Below are positions 44,440 to 54,720 of a stretch of 64,000 nucleotides of DNA, piece by piece. The stretch is from Acidithiobacillus sp. HP-2 (GTDB lineage: Bacteria > Pseudomonadota > Gammaproteobacteria > Acidithiobacillales > Acidithiobacillaceae). The stretch covers positions 105,259-169,258 of the forward strand of contig NZ_JACKZA010000008.1 of assembly GCF_015100155.1 (NCBI RefSeq), in the 5' to 3' direction. The notes under the pieces are model-generated. The model did no database searches, was not told where the DNA came from, and saw only the letters and a list, made by a program, of their open reading frames with translations. The stretch's first letter is position 1, and every line of letters starts with the position of its first letter. A program made the position numbers and the translations under genes.

Positions 44440-45603
44440 GTGACAGAAACCATCAGCCGCAGCGATCGCGGTAAAAAGAATATGCGGGTGACCCTGATGG
44501 GGGCGGGGACCAATCTGGTGCTGTTTTTTACCAAGTTGGCGGGGGGCATTTTCGGTCACTCCGATGCTTTGGTGGCCGATGCGGTGCATTCCTTATCTGA
44601 TCTGCTATCGGATTTGGGCCTGATTCTGGCCATGCATTTCAGCAGCCAGCCACCGGATCAGGAACATCCATACGGACATGAGCGTTTCGAGACGCTTGCG
44701 GCACTGGGCACGGGTACGTTGCTGGCGCTGAATGGCACGGGTATTGGCTATGAGGCTGTGCAACGTCTGGTGATTGGACATTACGGGATGCCTGCGGTCT
44801 GGACTCTGTATATTGCCGCCTTTGCCATTTTCGCCAAGGAAACCCTCTATCAGATTACCATTCGGGTGGCGCGTAAAACCCGCTCGGCAGCGTTACGGGC
44901 CAATGCCTGGGATCATCGTACCGATGCGATTTCCAGCGTCATTGTGTTGATTGGTATTGGCGGAAGCCTTCTGGGTGCCCCTTATCTGGATTCGGTGGTG
45001 GCTCTGATTGTGGCCTTGATGGTGCTGCGCATTGGCCTGGTGACCGCCTGGGAGGCGCTGCAGGAACTGGCAGACCGGGGGCTGGACGATGCGGTTTTAG
45101 CGCAAATTCGCGAGGTGATTCTGGGTTGCGAAGGGGTGCGCGACCTGCACCTGCTCAAGACACGCAAGGTAGGGCATCAGGCTCTGGCTGAGGTGCATTT
45201 GCAGGTAACCAATCCGCTGCTCAGTGTCTCCGAGGGGCACCAGATTGCCGAGCGGGTGCGTATGTCCCTGTTGCAGGCGGTAGATGATCTGGTGGACGCC
45301 ACCATTCATATTGATAGTGAAAATGACGAAGAGGGTGGTGCCGTTCTGCCGCCGCGCAGTGTCATTGATGAAAAGGTGGAATCCGTATTGCTGGCCCGTA
45401 ATTTGCCTTTACCTCAACAAATGACCTTGCATTATCTGAAAGATGGTGTGGTGATTTGCCTGCGTTATCCTTTTCCGCCTGCGGCGAGTCTGGAGAGTCT
45501 GCAAGCACAGGAAAAACAGATTCAGGAAGCCTTGCAGGGAAAGGTTTCCGGCCTGCAGCGGGTAGATGTCGCCTGGCAGACGTCTGCCACGGAGAAGGAA
45601 TGA
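44440..45603 (+). CDS. Cation diffusion facilitator (CDF) metal transporter
   Basis: 387 aa from GTG 44440 (AGGA just upstream; longer starts look unsupported). Six membrane helices, with the metal site HSLSDLLSDLG (HxxxD-type) near residue 47 and HRTDAISS (HxxxD) near residue 166, then a cytoplasmic domain. A second C-terminal domain extends beyond the usual 300 residues. It exports divalent metals (Zn, Fe, Co or Mn), useful in metal-rich acid. Confidence 0.92.
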   Translation: MTETISRSDRGKKNMRVTLMGAGTNLVLFFTKLAGGIFGHSDALVADAVHSLSDLLSDLGLILAMHFSSQPPDQEHPYGHERFETLAALGTGTLLALNGTGIGYEAVQRLVIGHYGMPAVWTLYIAAFAIFAKETLYQITIRVARKTRSAALRANAWDHRTDAISSVIVLIGIGGSLLGAPYLDSVVALIVALMVLRIGLVTAWEALQELADRGLDDAVLAQIREVILGCEGVRDLHLLKTRKVGHQALAEVHLQVTNPLLSVSEGHQIAERVRMSLLQAVDDLVDATIHIDSENDEEGGAVLPPRSVIDEKVESVLLARNLPLPQQMTLHYLKDGVVICLRYPFPPAASLESLQAQEKQIQEALQGKVSGLQRVDVAWQTSATEKE

Positions 45604-45611
45604 GCGGTTGT

Positions 45612-45626
45612 GCACAATGTTGGTGC
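45612..45626. promoter_or_regulatory. NtrC-binding site upstream of glnA
   Basis: GCAC-AATGT-TGGTGC, exactly the NtrC consensus GCACN5TGGTGC. Weaker half-sites (GCACTG... and TTGGTGC, 45640-45668) follow. The perfect site lies about 80 bases upstream of the sigma-54 element at 45707, the normal enhancer distance. Confidence 0.85.
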
Positions 45627-45706
45627 AAAGCGTTTGATTGCACTGTTATGGGGTGCTAATTTGGTGCAATAATCCACCAGGATTCTGGGGGTGCTTCATT
45701 TGAATG

Positions 45707-45722
45707 TGGTATCAGTTTTGCA
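45707..45722 (+). promoter_or_regulatory. Sigma-54 (-24/-12) promoter of glnA
   Basis: TGGTATCAGTTTTGCA, in which GG and GC are separated by exactly 10 bases, the invariant RpoN spacing. The start of transcription should be near 45733, 40 bases before the glnA ATG. Confidence 0.82.
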
Positions 45723-45772
45723 TGCTTAATGGTATTCAGTTCGTACATATTTCTTGATTGGAGGAAAAGCAG

Positions 45773-47188
45773 ATGGGTCACAGCCCGAAAGATGTGCTGA
45801 AGTTGATTAAAGAAAAAGACATCAAATTTATTGATTTCCGTTTCACCGACACCAAGGGCAAGGAGCAGCATGTTTCTGTGCCCTCCCACACCATGGAAGA
45901 AGATACTTTTGTAGAAGGCAAGGCCTTTGATGGTTCTTCCATTGCTGGCTGGAAAGGGATCAATGAATCCGACATGATTCTGCTGCCTGATCCTGATTCC
46001 GCCGTGCTTGATCCTTTTACCGACGAAGCGACCCTGAACATTCGTTGTGACGTCATCGAACCGGCTACCGGTCAGGGTTATGAGCGCGATCCGCGTTCAG
46101 TGGCCAAACGTGCCGAAGCCTATCTGAAAAGTACCGGCATTGCCGATACTGCTTATTTTGGCCCGGAAAATGAGTTTTTTGTCTTTGATTCAGTGACCTG
46201 GAATATCGACATGAGCGGCTGCGGCTACAAGGTCGATGCGGAAGAAGCTGCCTGGAATTCCGGTAAGGAATATGAATCCGGTAACATGGGCCATCGTCCC
46301 GGTGTGAAGGGCGGATATTTCCCGGTACCTCCGGTGGATTCTGCGCAGGACCTGCGTTCAGCCATGTGTCTGGCCCTGGAAGAAATGGGCCTGAAGGTGG
46401 AAGTCCATCACCACGAAGTGGCTACTGCCGGGCAGCATGAAATTGGTGTGGGCTTCAGCACCCTGACCCGCAAAGCCGACGAAGTACAGATTCTGAAGTA
46501 CGTGATTCACAATGTTGCCGCCGCTTACGGTCAGACCGCAACCTTCATGCCCAAGCCCATTGTCGGTGACAACGGTAGTGGCATGCACGTCCATCAGTCG
46601 CTGGCCAAGGACGGCAAAAACCTGTTCTCGGGTGATTTGTACGGTGGTTTGTCGGAACTGGCCATTTATTACATCGGCGGCATCATCAAGCACGCCAAGG
46701 CCATCAACGCGCTGACCAATCCCAGCACCAACAGTTACAAGCGTTTGGTCCCCCACTATGAAGCGCCGGTGTTGCTGGCCTATTCGGCAAAAAACCGCTC
46801 TGCTTCTATTCGTATTCCCTTCGTCAACAGCCCCAAGGCGCGGCGTATTGAAGTCCGCTTCCCGGATTCCACGGCCAACCCCTACCTGGCTTTTGCGGCG
46901 ATGATGATGGCCGGTCTGGATGGTATTCAGAACAAGATTCATCCCGGCGATGCCATGGACAAGAACCTCTATGATCTGCCCGCCGAAGAGCAGTCCAATA
47001 TTCCGGGCGTGGCTGCTTCTCTGGAAGAAGCCTTGCGTGCTTTGGAAGCGGACCATGAGTTCCTGATGAAGGGCGGTGTGTTCAGCCAGAGCTGGCTGGA
47101 AGGTTATCTGGATGTGAAATGGGCGGAAGTGCAGGCTCTGCGCGTTACTACCCATCCGGTGGAATTCCAGATGTACTACAGCCTCTGA
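45773..47188 (+). CDS. glnA: Glutamine synthetase type I
   Basis: 471 aa from ATG 45773 with GGAGG at 45760-45764. Forms glutamine from glutamate, ammonia and ATP. Signatures: [20 protein letters not shown], metal-binding [13 protein letters not shown], and [13 protein letters not shown]. The adenylylation Tyr is present in [10 protein letters not shown], marking the GSI-beta form that is regulated by GlnE. Driven by a nitrogen-responsive sigma-54 promoter. Confidence 0.98.
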   Translation: MGHSPKDVLKLIKEKDIKFIDFRFTDTKGKEQHVSVPSHTMEEDTFVEGKAFDGSSIAGWKGINESDMILLPDPDSAVLDPFTDEATLNIRCDVIEPATGQGYERDPRSVAKRAEAYLKSTGIADTAYFGPENEFFVFDSVTWNIDMSGCGYKVDAEEAAWNSGKEYESGNMGHRPGVKGGYFPVPPVDSAQDLRSAMCLALEEMGLKVEVHHHEVATAGQHEIGVGFSTLTRKADEVQILKYVIHNVAAAYGQTATFMPKPIVGDNGSGMHVHQSLAKDGKNLFSGDLYGGLSELAIYYIGGIIKHAKAINALTNPSTNSYKRLVPHYEAPVLLAYSAKNRSASIRIPFVNSPKARRIEVRFPDSTANPYLAFAAMMMAGLDGIQNKIHPGDAMDKNLYDLPAEEQSNIPGVAASLEEALRALEADHEFLMKGGVFSQSWLEGYLDVKWAEVQALRVTTHPVEFQMYYSL

Positions 47189-47194
47189 GCCCAT

Positions 47195-47219
47195 AGCGGG
47201 CGATCTGGCCCGCTGTTTT
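47195..47219 (+). terminator. glnA intrinsic terminator 1
   Basis: AGCGGGC (47195-47201), six-base loop, GCCCGCT (47208-47214), then GTTTT. Immediately after the glnA stop. Confidence 0.8.
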
Positions 47220-47227
47220 GCACAGGT

Positions 47228-47256
47228 AAAGGCCTCGCAGCATGCGGGGCCTTTTT
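47228..47256 (+). terminator. glnA intrinsic terminator 2
   Basis: AAAGGCCTCGCA pairs with TGCGGGGCCTTT around GCA, followed by TTTT. A second stronger stem in tandem makes read-through from glnA unlikely. Confidence 0.85.
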
Positions 47257-47326
47257 ATTGCTGCGCCTTGACAATCATGAGCGGGGCGACCATATAAGTT
47301 GCGCTGGATGATGGGGAGATCGGTTG

Positions 47327-47881
47327 ATGAAAAATGCAAGTATTTGTGGTGGAGCAGGCACTTTCGTGCGCCGCAGTGTGATGATGACTCTGCTGCTGGC
47401 CGGGACTTTCAGTGTGCTTGCCAACGCAGAAACCATATATCGCTGGGTGGGTAGCAACGGTGTGGTAAGTTACGGAGAAAATCCGCCCGCAGGCGCTAGG
47501 GGGGTTGAGCAAATTGCCGTTGCGCCTCAGCAATCGGTGAGTACGCCTGCAGAGGTTCAGCGCCCTCCGGAAGTGGCCCCGAATGTTCAGCCCAAAGTAG
47601 ACAAGCCGGAGCTGAATGCGAGTAATCCTGCCCGTAAACGGCTGGAAGCCGAATTGGCGGCGGCGCGTCTGCAGTTGCTGCAGGCGACCCATAATTATCA
47701 ACAGGGTAAAGCTGTCCGCACCGGTAATGAAAGAAATTATGCCCGTTATTTACAAAGGGTAAATGGTCTGAAGCAGGAAATGGATAACGCCCAAATGCGG
47801 GTTATGTTATTGCAGCACCAACTGGAACAGCTTCCCGAAACGACTATGCCCGCATCCATGCAAGGACATCAGGAGCACTGA
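47327..47881 (+). CDS. DUF4124 exported coiled-coil protein
   Basis: 184 aa from ATG 47327. Signal peptide (VMMTLLLAGTFSVLANA), then a DUF4124 domain typical in ETIYRWVGSNGVVSYGENPP, a Pro-rich spacer, and a helical coiled-coil tail (ARKRLEAELAAARLQLLQ, then RVMLLQHQLEQL). Envelope protein of unknown role. Precedes surE by 99 bases. Confidence 0.82.
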   Translation: MKNASICGGAGTFVRRSVMMTLLLAGTFSVLANAETIYRWVGSNGVVSYGENPPAGARGVEQIAVAPQQSVSTPAEVQRPPEVAPNVQPKVDKPELNASNPARKRLEAELAAARLQLLQATHNYQQGKAVRTGNERNYARYLQRVNGLKQEMDNAQMRVMLLQHQLEQLPETTMPASMQGHQEH

Positions 47882-47980
47882 GTCGGGTTGTGGTCTTGTC
47901 CCGATTAAGAGCCGGGATAGACCGGCAACACCTTCGTGGCTTAGTATATCAGCCTGGATAAAGACCGTCAGGGAGATTAG

Positions 47981-48739
47981 ATGCCACGTTTCTTGCTCAG
48001 TAACGATGACGGATATCTGGCACCGGGACTGGCAGCACTGGCCCAGGCAATCACCCCTCTCGGCGAAGTCGAGGTTCTGGCACCTGAGCAGGATCGCAGT
48101 GGCGCCAGCAATTCCCTGACCCTTGACCGTCCCCTGCGCATGCGTACCGGCCTCAATGGTTTTCACTATCTGGTCGGCGGTACCCCAACGGATTGCGTGC
48201 ATCTGGCGGTGACCGGTCTTTTTGCCGAAGCTCCGGATATGGTGGTGTCCGGTATCAACCGGGGCGCCAATATGGGTGACGACGTGCTTTACTCCGGTAC
48301 CGTCGCCGCAGCGACCGAGGGTCGTTTTCTGGGGCTGCCAGCCATTGCCGTCTCCCTGGCGGGTCGTGATTGCAGTCACTTTGAAACGGCGGCCAGAGTC
48401 GCTGCCACCCTGGTCACCGGCGTGCTCAGCCATGCGCTGCCTGCAGATACCATTCTCAATGTGAATGTGCCGGATTTGCCCTATGAGCAAGTGCGGGGCT
48501 TGGAAGTCACCCGTCTGGGGCGACGCCACAAAAGTGATATGGTGATTCCTGCTGCGGATCCACGCGGCGATCCAGTCTACTGGATTGGCCCTTCCGGGCG
48601 GGAAGCAGACGCCGGGCCGGGTACGGATTTTGATGCGGTACGCCGGGGCTATGTCTCCATCACCCCCCTGGATCTGGATATGACCCGATACAATTTTCTG
48701 GAAGGCTTAAGTCAGTGGCTGCGCACTTGCCAGTCCTGA
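47981..48739 (+). CDS. surE: 5'/3'-nucleotidase SurE
   Basis: 252 aa. Metal-binding [10 protein letters not shown] at residue 8, then [22 protein letters not shown] near residue 90. A survival-phase phosphatase of nucleoside monophosphates. The order surE-pcm-rpoS is a conserved proteobacterial stationary-phase unit (nlpD absent here). Confidence 0.97.
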   Translation: MPRFLLSNDDGYLAPGLAALAQAITPLGEVEVLAPEQDRSGASNSLTLDRPLRMRTGLNGFHYLVGGTPTDCVHLAVTGLFAEAPDMVVSGINRGANMGDDVLYSGTVAAATEGRFLGLPAIAVSLAGRDCSHFETAARVAATLVTGVLSHALPADTILNVNVPDLPYEQVRGLEVTRLGRRHKSDMVIPAADPRGDPVYWIGPSGREADAGPGTDFDAVRRGYVSITPLDLDMTRYNFLEGLSQWLRTCQS

Positions 48740-48753
48740 ACCCGGAAGTAGGA

Positions 48754-49410
48754 ATGATTTCTCCCCGCACCCGGGGGAGGATGGTGCTACGCCTGCGGGC
48801 GGCGGGTATTCGTGATGAGCGGGTGCTGGATGTGATGAATCAGGTGCCGCGTCATCATTTTGTGGCTCAGGCCCTGGCGGGACGGGCCTACGAACTGGTC
48901 TCCCTGCCCATTGGTTATGGTCAGACCATCTCCCAGCCGTGGACTGTGGCGCGGATGATGGAGGCTATTCTCGAAAACAACCCGATTCCCCGACGCATTC
49001 TGGAAATCGGGACCGGTTCTGCTTATCAGACGGCGCTTCTGGCGGAACTGGGGGCGGAAGTGTTTACTGTGGAACGCATTGGTCCCCTGCATCATCATGC
49101 GGACAAGGTGCTGAGCCGACTGGGTTATTCCCAGGTACATCTGTTGCATGGTGATGGTAGTGGCGGCTGGCCGGAGCAGGGGCCGTATGATGCCATTGTG
49201 ATTACGGCGGCGGTTCCTTGTGCTTTGGCCCCCTTATATCGCCAGTTAAGGCCTGGCGGTCGCCTGGTGATGCCGGTGGAAGATCGGGGCAAGCAACATT
49301 TGCAGGTCAGCCATTGGGATGGTCATGAAGCCCGGATCAGTCATCTGGGTGACTGTTTTTTTGTTCCCTTACTGGCTGGTACGGTTTCATTAGCCTCTGG
49401 AGAGTGTTAA
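48754..49410 (+). CDS. pcm: Protein-L-isoaspartate O-methyltransferase
   Basis: 218 aa from ATG 48754, which aligns with the usual family start and has GGAAG upstream; the frame also opens at GTG 48715 overlapping surE. Repairs isoaspartyl residues using S-adenosylmethionine. Motifs [14 protein letters not shown] and [19 protein letters not shown] are near residues 57 and 87. The GTGSAYQ motif differs slightly from the usual GTGSGYQ. Confidence 0.95.
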   Translation: MISPRTRGRMVLRLRAAGIRDERVLDVMNQVPRHHFVAQALAGRAYELVSLPIGYGQTISQPWTVARMMEAILENNPIPRRILEIGTGSAYQTALLAELGAEVFTVERIGPLHHHADKVLSRLGYSQVHLLHGDGSGGWPEQGPYDAIVITAAVPCALAPLYRQLRPGGRLVMPVEDRGKQHLQVSHWDGHEARISHLGDCFFVPLLAGTVSLASGEC

Positions 49411-49412
49411 GC

Positions 49413-50339
49413 ATGAACGACGCGATCAGAGAAGAGGAAGAAGATCTTTCCGTGGAGACGGCAGATGAGACGCCGGAAGCTGCCGAGGAGGATTACGGCG
49501 AGGCCCCAGACTGGGATGCTACCCGCTGTTATCTGAGGGAAATCGGTCATAATCCGTTGCTGACGGCAGAGCAGGAAATTTCCCTGGGGCGGCTCGTTCA
49601 GGCGGGTGATGCGGCCGCGCGCAGCACCATGATCGAGAGTAACTTGCGTCTGGTGGTCAAATTGGCCAGACGTTACATCCACCGTGGTCTGCCCCTTCTG
49701 GATTTGATTGAAGAGGGGAATCTGGGCCTGATTCGTGCCGTGGAAAAATTTGATCCGGAAAAGGGTTTTCGTTTTTCGACCTACGCTACCTGGTGGATAC
49801 GCCAGAATATCGAACGGGCCCTGATGAATCAGACACGCACCATTCGTCTGCCCATTCATGTGATGAAAGAACTGAGTAGCGTCTTGCGTGCGGCACGCTG
49901 TCTGGGTCAGACCCTGCAGCGCGACCCAACGCCTGAGGAAGTAGCGGCGGCCATGGATCGGCCTGTGGACGAAATTCGCGGCTGTCTGGAAAACGACGGC
50001 AAGGTGACCAGCCTCGATGTACCTCATGGTCGAGAATCTGAGCGCCCCCTGGCCGATGTGATTGCTGATATGGCAAATCCTGGCGTTGAAGCGGCTTTTG
50101 CTGAGCAGGATTTGTCCCTGCAGATTCATCAATGGATTGGTGCCATGTCTGAAAAACATCGGCAGGTACTGTTCTGGCGCTTTGGTCTGGATGGTACGGA
50201 GGGGGCGACTCTGGAAGATGTTGGTAACCGTCTGGGTATCACCCGGGAGCGGGTGCGGCAGATCCAGGTGGAAGCCTTGCTGGCGTTACGTCACCGTATT
50301 GAAGAAGAAGGTCTGACCACAGAATCCCTGTTCGGGTGA
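49413..50339 (+). CDS. rpoS: RNA polymerase sigma factor RpoS
   Basis: 308 aa from ATG 49413 with GGAGAG upstream. Region 1.2-2 contains [40 protein letters not shown] in sequence, region 3 follows, and region 4 has the [22 protein letters not shown]. The acidic N-terminus and surE-pcm context identify RpoS rather than RpoD. General stress and stationary-phase sigma factor. Confidence 0.93.
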   Translation: MNDAIREEEEDLSVETADETPEAAEEDYGEAPDWDATRCYLREIGHNPLLTAEQEISLGRLVQAGDAAARSTMIESNLRLVVKLARRYIHRGLPLLDLIEEGNLGLIRAVEKFDPEKGFRFSTYATWWIRQNIERALMNQTRTIRLPIHVMKELSSVLRAARCLGQTLQRDPTPEEVAAAMDRPVDEIRGCLENDGKVTSLDVPHGRESERPLADVIADMANPGVEAAFAEQDLSLQIHQWIGAMSEKHRQVLFWRFGLDGTEGATLEDVGNRLGITRERVRQIQVEALLALRHRIEEEGLTTESLFG

Positions 50340-50340
50340 G

Positions 50341-50546
50341 GCAGGCTCCGGCAGGCCGGTGGCGGGGAGGCTTTGCAGCGACTTTGTCCCGCGCCGTTGT
50401 TGTTCCTGGTGAAATCCTGCGCCCGTCAGGAGAGCTGTCTGAGCCCGCAGGGCGAGTTCTCTCCTGACAGCAGGATGAGCCTTGGAACAACAGGCAAGGG
50501 ACGTTGGAGCAAAAAGCCTCCCCGCCACCGGCCTGCCGGAGCCTGC
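50341..50546. repeat. 206-bp palindromic element with perfect 34-bp terminal inverted repeats
   Basis: The 34 bases at 50341-50374 are the exact reverse complement of 50513-50546. Inside, GTCAGGAGAG/CTCTCCTGAC and a GTTGTTCC...CCTGC pair continue the palindrome imperfectly, so almost the whole element can fold into one long stem on either strand. It starts one base after the rpoS stop and holds no gene. It resembles a small non-autonomous mobile element (MITE); it may also serve as the rpoS terminator. Confidence 0.88.
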
Positions 50547-50572
50547 TCTTGAAAACCGCTGGCCAAAACATT

Positions 50573-50947
50573 TCAGGCCTCTGGATGCATCAGGGCGGCC
50601 AGCACCATGCGGTCTTCGGCCATTAAAATATTGTAGGTCCGACAGGCTGCGCTGGTATCCATGACTTCCACAGGAATGCCGGCATCGCGAAGGGCTGCCA
50701 TCAGTTGCAAAGGAAAATGCTGTTTTTTGCCGGTGCCCAGGAGCATGACGTCCGGCTTGCGGGCGAGCACTTCGGTAAAATGCCCCAGACCGAGCCCTTC
50801 AGCACTCTCCGGCCCCCAGGGGCTCTGCAGCCAGTCCGCCGCTACCAACAATCCATGGCGGTAATGCTGGCCGCGAACTACGATGCCGTCTTGTCCATAG
50901 CCATTGATGAGATTGTATTGGGCGTCCTGTTGCAGGTGTAATTTCAT
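50573..50947 (-). CDS. Mth938-like (DUF498) domain protein
   Basis: 124 aa. DUF498 features: KLHLQQDAQYNLINGYGQDGIVV at the start, the DVMLLGTGKKQHFP core and the VEVMDTSAACRTYNILMAEDR end. The small globular domain also occurs in mitochondrial complex I assembly factors. Function unknown in bacteria. Divergent from alaC. Confidence 0.85.
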   Translation of the reverse strand: MKLHLQQDAQYNLINGYGQDGIVVRGQHYRHGLLVAADWLQSPWGPESAEGLGLGHFTEVLARKPDVMLLGTGKKQHFPLQLMAALRDAGIPVEVMDTSAACRTYNILMAEDRMVLAALMHPEA

Positions 50948-51042
50948 GACTTTCCTCCATGATGCGGATTGACAGGCCAGCGTAGCCTCTCTATTGTTCT
51001 TCGGTTTCGGTATTCACGACAACCCTTGAAGGCCTGTGTCCC

Positions 51043-52224
51043 ATGAACAGTGATTTTGAACGTATCCGCCGTCTGCCTCCTTACGTGTTTAATATTGTCA
51101 CTGACCTGAAAAATCAGGCCCGTAAGCGCGGTGAGGATATTATCGACTTTGGCATGGGAAATCCCGACCAGCCCACGCCCCAGAATATTGTCGATAAGCT
51201 CTGCGAGACCGCCCAGCGCGGGGATACCCATCGTTACAGTGTATCCCGGGGTATTCCCCGGCTGCGGCGCGCTATCACGACCTGGTACGAACAACGCTTC
51301 GGGGTGGCTCTTGATCCCGAATCAGAGGCCATTGTGACCATTGGTTCCAAGGAAGGTATCGCGCATCTGGCCCTGGCTACCATGGGCCCTGGGGATACGG
51401 TGCTGGTTCCCAGTCCGACTTATCCCATACATCCCTACGGTTTTGTGATTGCCGGAGCAGACGTGCGCCATGTGCCGATGCTGCCAGGTGTGGATTTTTT
51501 CGAGGAACTGGAAAAAGCCGTCAAGGCCGCCTGGCCCAAGCCGAAAATGCTGGTCATCAATTTTCCACACAATCCCACGGCAGCGGTGGTCGATCTGGAT
51601 TTCTTCAGGCGGATTGTGGAATTTGCCAAGGAGCATCGCATCTGGGTGGTGCATGATCTGGCTTATGCTGACATCGTCTTTGATGGCTATAAGGCGCCCA
51701 GCTTTTTGCAGGTGCCGGGGGCCAAAGATGTGGGGGTGGAATTTTTCACGCTGTCCAAGAGCTATAACATGCCCGGATGGCGGGTCGGCTTTGCCGTAGG
51801 CAATCCCAAGCTGGTGGGTGCCCTGGCGCGCATGAAAAGCTATCTGGATTACGGCACCTTCACCCCCATTCAGGTGGCGGCCATTACAGCACTGGAAGGC
51901 CCTCAGAATTGTGTGGAAGACATTCGCCTGATGTATGAACAGCGCCGCGATGTGCTTTGCGAAGGGCTGGATGCAGCAGGTTGGGTGGTGGAAAAGCCCA
52001 AGGCAACCATGTTTGTCTGGGCGCGTATTCCGGAAAATCTGCGCAAAATGGGCTCGCTGGAGTTTTCCAAGCTGGTGCTGGACCGGGCCAAGGTGGCGGT
52101 CAGTCCCGGCATTGGCTTTGGTGAACTGGGTGATGAATATGTGCGTTTTGGTCTGGTGGAAAACGAACATCGTACCCGTCAGGCCATCCGTGGAATCAAA
52201 CAAATGTTCCGTGAGGATTTATGA
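51043..52224 (+). CDS. alaC: Alanine transaminase (AlaC-type aminotransferase)
   Basis: 393 aa, PLP-dependent class I/II aminotransferase. The PLP Lys lies in [17 protein letters not shown] near residue 237, with NFPHNPTA near residue 168 and YRFG-type VRFGLVENE at the end. Strong resemblance to the AlaC/YfdZ branch that makes alanine from pyruvate. It overlaps hom, so alaC-hom-thrC form an operon for alanine and threonine synthesis. Confidence 0.88.
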   Translation: MNSDFERIRRLPPYVFNIVTDLKNQARKRGEDIIDFGMGNPDQPTPQNIVDKLCETAQRGDTHRYSVSRGIPRLRRAITTWYEQRFGVALDPESEAIVTIGSKEGIAHLALATMGPGDTVLVPSPTYPIHPYGFVIAGADVRHVPMLPGVDFFEELEKAVKAAWPKPKMLVINFPHNPTAAVVDLDFFRRIVEFAKEHRIWVVHDLAYADIVFDGYKAPSFLQVPGAKDVGVEFFTLSKSYNMPGWRVGFAVGNPKLVGALARMKSYLDYGTFTPIQVAAITALEGPQNCVEDIRLMYEQRRDVLCEGLDAAGWVVEKPKATMFVWARIPENLRKMGSLEFSKLVLDRAKVAVSPGIGFGELGDEYVRFGLVENEHRTRQAIRGIKQMFREDL

Positions 52225-53546
52225 TGAGCGACAGCATGGATCCTGTCCGTATAGGTATTCTGGGAATGGGCACTGTCGGTCAGGGCACGGTGCGGGTGCT
52301 GGCACGTAATGCCGAAGAAATCACCCGTCGGGTCGGTCGGGATTTACGGGTAGTCCATGCTGCGGTGCGTAATCCGGCGCGTCTGGAAGCATTGGGCCTG
52401 CAGGCGCGGATCAGCACCGATCCCTGGGCCGTGGTGGGCGATCCGGAAGTGGATGTGCTGGTGGAAGTCATGGGCGGTACAGGGCTGGCCAGGGAACTGA
52501 TTCTGGCAGCCATTGCCGCAGGCAAGCATGTGGTGACAGCCAATAAAGCCCTGCTGGCTGAACATGGTAACGAAATTTTTGCCGCCGCCCAGCAACAGGG
52601 GGTGATGGTGGCCTTTGAAGCAGCCGTAGCCGGAGCCATTCCGATTATCAAAGCCATCCGCGAAGGTTTGGCCGGTAACCGCATTCAATGGCTGGCGGGG
52701 ATCATCAACGGCACCAGTAACTATATTCTGACCCAGATGTTCCGTGAAGGCTGGGATTTTCAGCAGGCGCTGACCGAGGCCCAGCGCCTGGGCTACGCCG
52801 AAGCGGACCCCGGACTGGATGTGGACGGGGGAGATGCAGCCCACAAAATCACGCTGATGGCCTCCATCGCTTTCGGCATCCCGGTGGACTTCGCTCACTG
52901 CCATGTCGAGGGCATTCGTGCTCTGGAGCGGGATGATGTGGTGTATGCAGCAGAACTCGGTTATCGCATCAAGCTGCTGGGTATCTCCCGGCGTCGCGCC
53001 GATGGTGTGGAACTGCGCGTTCATCCGACCCTGATTCCCGAAAGTCATTTGCTGGCCAATGTCGAAGGACCCTTCAACGCCATTCTCGTCGAAAGCGATG
53101 CGGCCGGACAGAGCCTGTATTACGGGCGCGGTGCGGGCGGTGATCCTACGGCCAGCGCGGTGGTGGCTGATCTGGTGGATGTGGCCCGGACGATGACGGC
53201 CGACCCCAGCAACCGCGTGCCGCATCTGGCCTTTCAGCCGGATGCCTTGAGTGCCTTGCCGCTGCTGCCCATGGCCGAAGTGGAGAGCGCCTACTATTTG
53301 CGCATTCATGCCCATAATCGTGCTGGTGTTTTAGCCCAGGTGGCGACCATGCTGGCGGAACACCAGATTTCCATTGAGGCTTTGCTGCAAAAAGAATCGC
53401 CGGAAGCCGATACGGTTCCCATCGTTCTTTTGCTGCACCGTTGCCGCGAAGGCGATCTGGAGCAGGCCATCCGCCGGATTGAAGCCCTTCCGGTAGTGGC
53501 TCGTCCCGTTTTACGGCTGCGTGTCGAAAGTCTGGCCGAACAGTGA
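52221..53546 (+). CDS. hom: Homoserine dehydrogenase
   Basis: 441 aa. NAD(P)-binding [16 protein letters not shown] at the N-terminus, catalytic core [14 protein letters not shown] and [17 protein letters not shown], and a C-terminal ACT domain (about residues 360-430) for feedback by threonine. Reduces aspartate semialdehyde to homoserine. ATG 52221 overlaps the alaC stop; 52224 is also possible. Confidence 0.96.
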   Translation: MMSDSMDPVRIGILGMGTVGQGTVRVLARNAEEITRRVGRDLRVVHAAVRNPARLEALGLQARISTDPWAVVGDPEVDVLVEVMGGTGLARELILAAIAAGKHVVTANKALLAEHGNEIFAAAQQQGVMVAFEAAVAGAIPIIKAIREGLAGNRIQWLAGIINGTSNYILTQMFREGWDFQQALTEAQRLGYAEADPGLDVDGGDAAHKITLMASIAFGIPVDFAHCHVEGIRALERDDVVYAAELGYRIKLLGISRRRADGVELRVHPTLIPESHLLANVEGPFNAILVESDAAGQSLYYGRGAGGDPTASAVVADLVDVARTMTADPSNRVPHLAFQPDALSALPLLPMAEVESAYYLRIHAHNRAGVLAQVATMLAEHQISIEALLQKESPEADTVPIVLLLHRCREGDLEQAIRRIEALPVVARPVLRLRVESLAEQ

Positions 53547-53589
53547 ATCCGCTTTCCGAATCCATTTTTTATTGCTTCAGGAATTAGTC

Positions 53590-54720
53590 ATGACGCGTTA
53601 CACCGGTATTATTGATCGTTACCGTGATTTTTTGCCCCTGGCTCCGGATACCCAGGCAGTCAGCCTCGGTGAGGGGAATACACCGCTCATCGAATGTCTG
53701 AATCTTCCGCGCCAATTGGGGGTGGATATCCGCCTGTTTCTCAAATTCGAAGGGCTGAATCCCACCGGTTCTTTCAAGGATCGGGGCATGACCATGGCGG
53801 TGACCAAGGCCAAGGAAGATGGCAGTGAGATGGTCATCTGCGCTTCTACGGGAAATACTTCTGCGGCTGCAGCGGCCTATGCGGCGCGGGCCGGAATGCA
53901 GGCTTTTGTGGTGATCCCGGAAGGGAAAATTGCTTTGGGCAAGTTATCTCAGGCCATGATGCACGGCGCGTTGGTCTTGCAAATTCGCGGCAATTTTGAC
54001 GAAGGCATGCAGATTGTGCAGGAGGTGGCTGCCAATGCGCCCATTACCCTGGTCAATTCCGTGAACCCCTACCGTCTGCAGGGACAGAAAACCGCTGCGT
54101 TTGAAATTATCGAGGCCTTGGGCGAAGCCCCTGATTATCACGTATTGCCAGTAGGTAATGCAGGTAATATCACCGCGCACTGGATGGGTTATTGCGAAGC
54201 CACCGATGGCCGTGCTGATGCCTCCCAGGTGTTGACCACGGCCTGCAAATTCTGCAATGGGGTGTGTCGCTATGGTCATGGCAAACCCGGAAAACGTCCG
54301 AAGATGCTCGGTTTTCAGGCAGAGGGCAGCGCGCCGTTTATGGCCGGTGAGTTTGTGAAAAATCCGGAAACCATTGCGACAGCCATTCGTATCGGGCATC
54401 CCATGTCCTGGGATCAGGCGCATCGGGTGCAGGAAGAAAGTGGTGGCTGGTTTGGCAGCCACAGCGATGCCCAAATCCTCGAAGCCCAGCGCTGGTTAGC
54501 CAAATTTGAAGGCGTGTTTTGTGAGCCTGCCTCCGCCACTTCGGTGGCGGGCGTTGTTGCCGCTGCCCGCGCCGGAAAAATCGAGGCGGGGGCCACGGTG
54601 GTTTGCACGCTTACCGGACATGGTCTCAAGGATCCCGACACGGCCATTTCCCAGGGCGGCGAGGTGGTGACCGTCAATGCCACTCTGGATGCGGTACAGC
54701 GCGCCATACTGGATCGCTGA
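53590..54720 (+). CDS. thrC: Threonine synthase
   Basis: 376 aa from ATG 53590 with AGGA upstream. Converts phosphohomoserine to threonine with PLP. The Lys is in PTGSFKDRGMTMAV near residue 64, and the PLP-phosphate loop VGNAGNITAHW near residue 186. This is the compact, short threonine-synthase class. The stop overlaps the next gene (TGATG). Confidence 0.95.
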   Translation: MTRYTGIIDRYRDFLPLAPDTQAVSLGEGNTPLIECLNLPRQLGVDIRLFLKFEGLNPTGSFKDRGMTMAVTKAKEDGSEMVICASTGNTSAAAAAYAARAGMQAFVVIPEGKIALGKLSQAMMHGALVLQIRGNFDEGMQIVQEVAANAPITLVNSVNPYRLQGQKTAAFEIIEALGEAPDYHVLPVGNAGNITAHWMGYCEATDGRADASQVLTTACKFCNGVCRYGHGKPGKRPKMLGFQAEGSAPFMAGEFVKNPETIATAIRIGHPMSWDQAHRVQEESGGWFGSHSDAQILEAQRWLAKFEGVFCEPASATSVAGVVAAARAGKIEAGATVVCTLTGHGLKDPDTAISQGGEVVTVNATLDAVQRAILDR

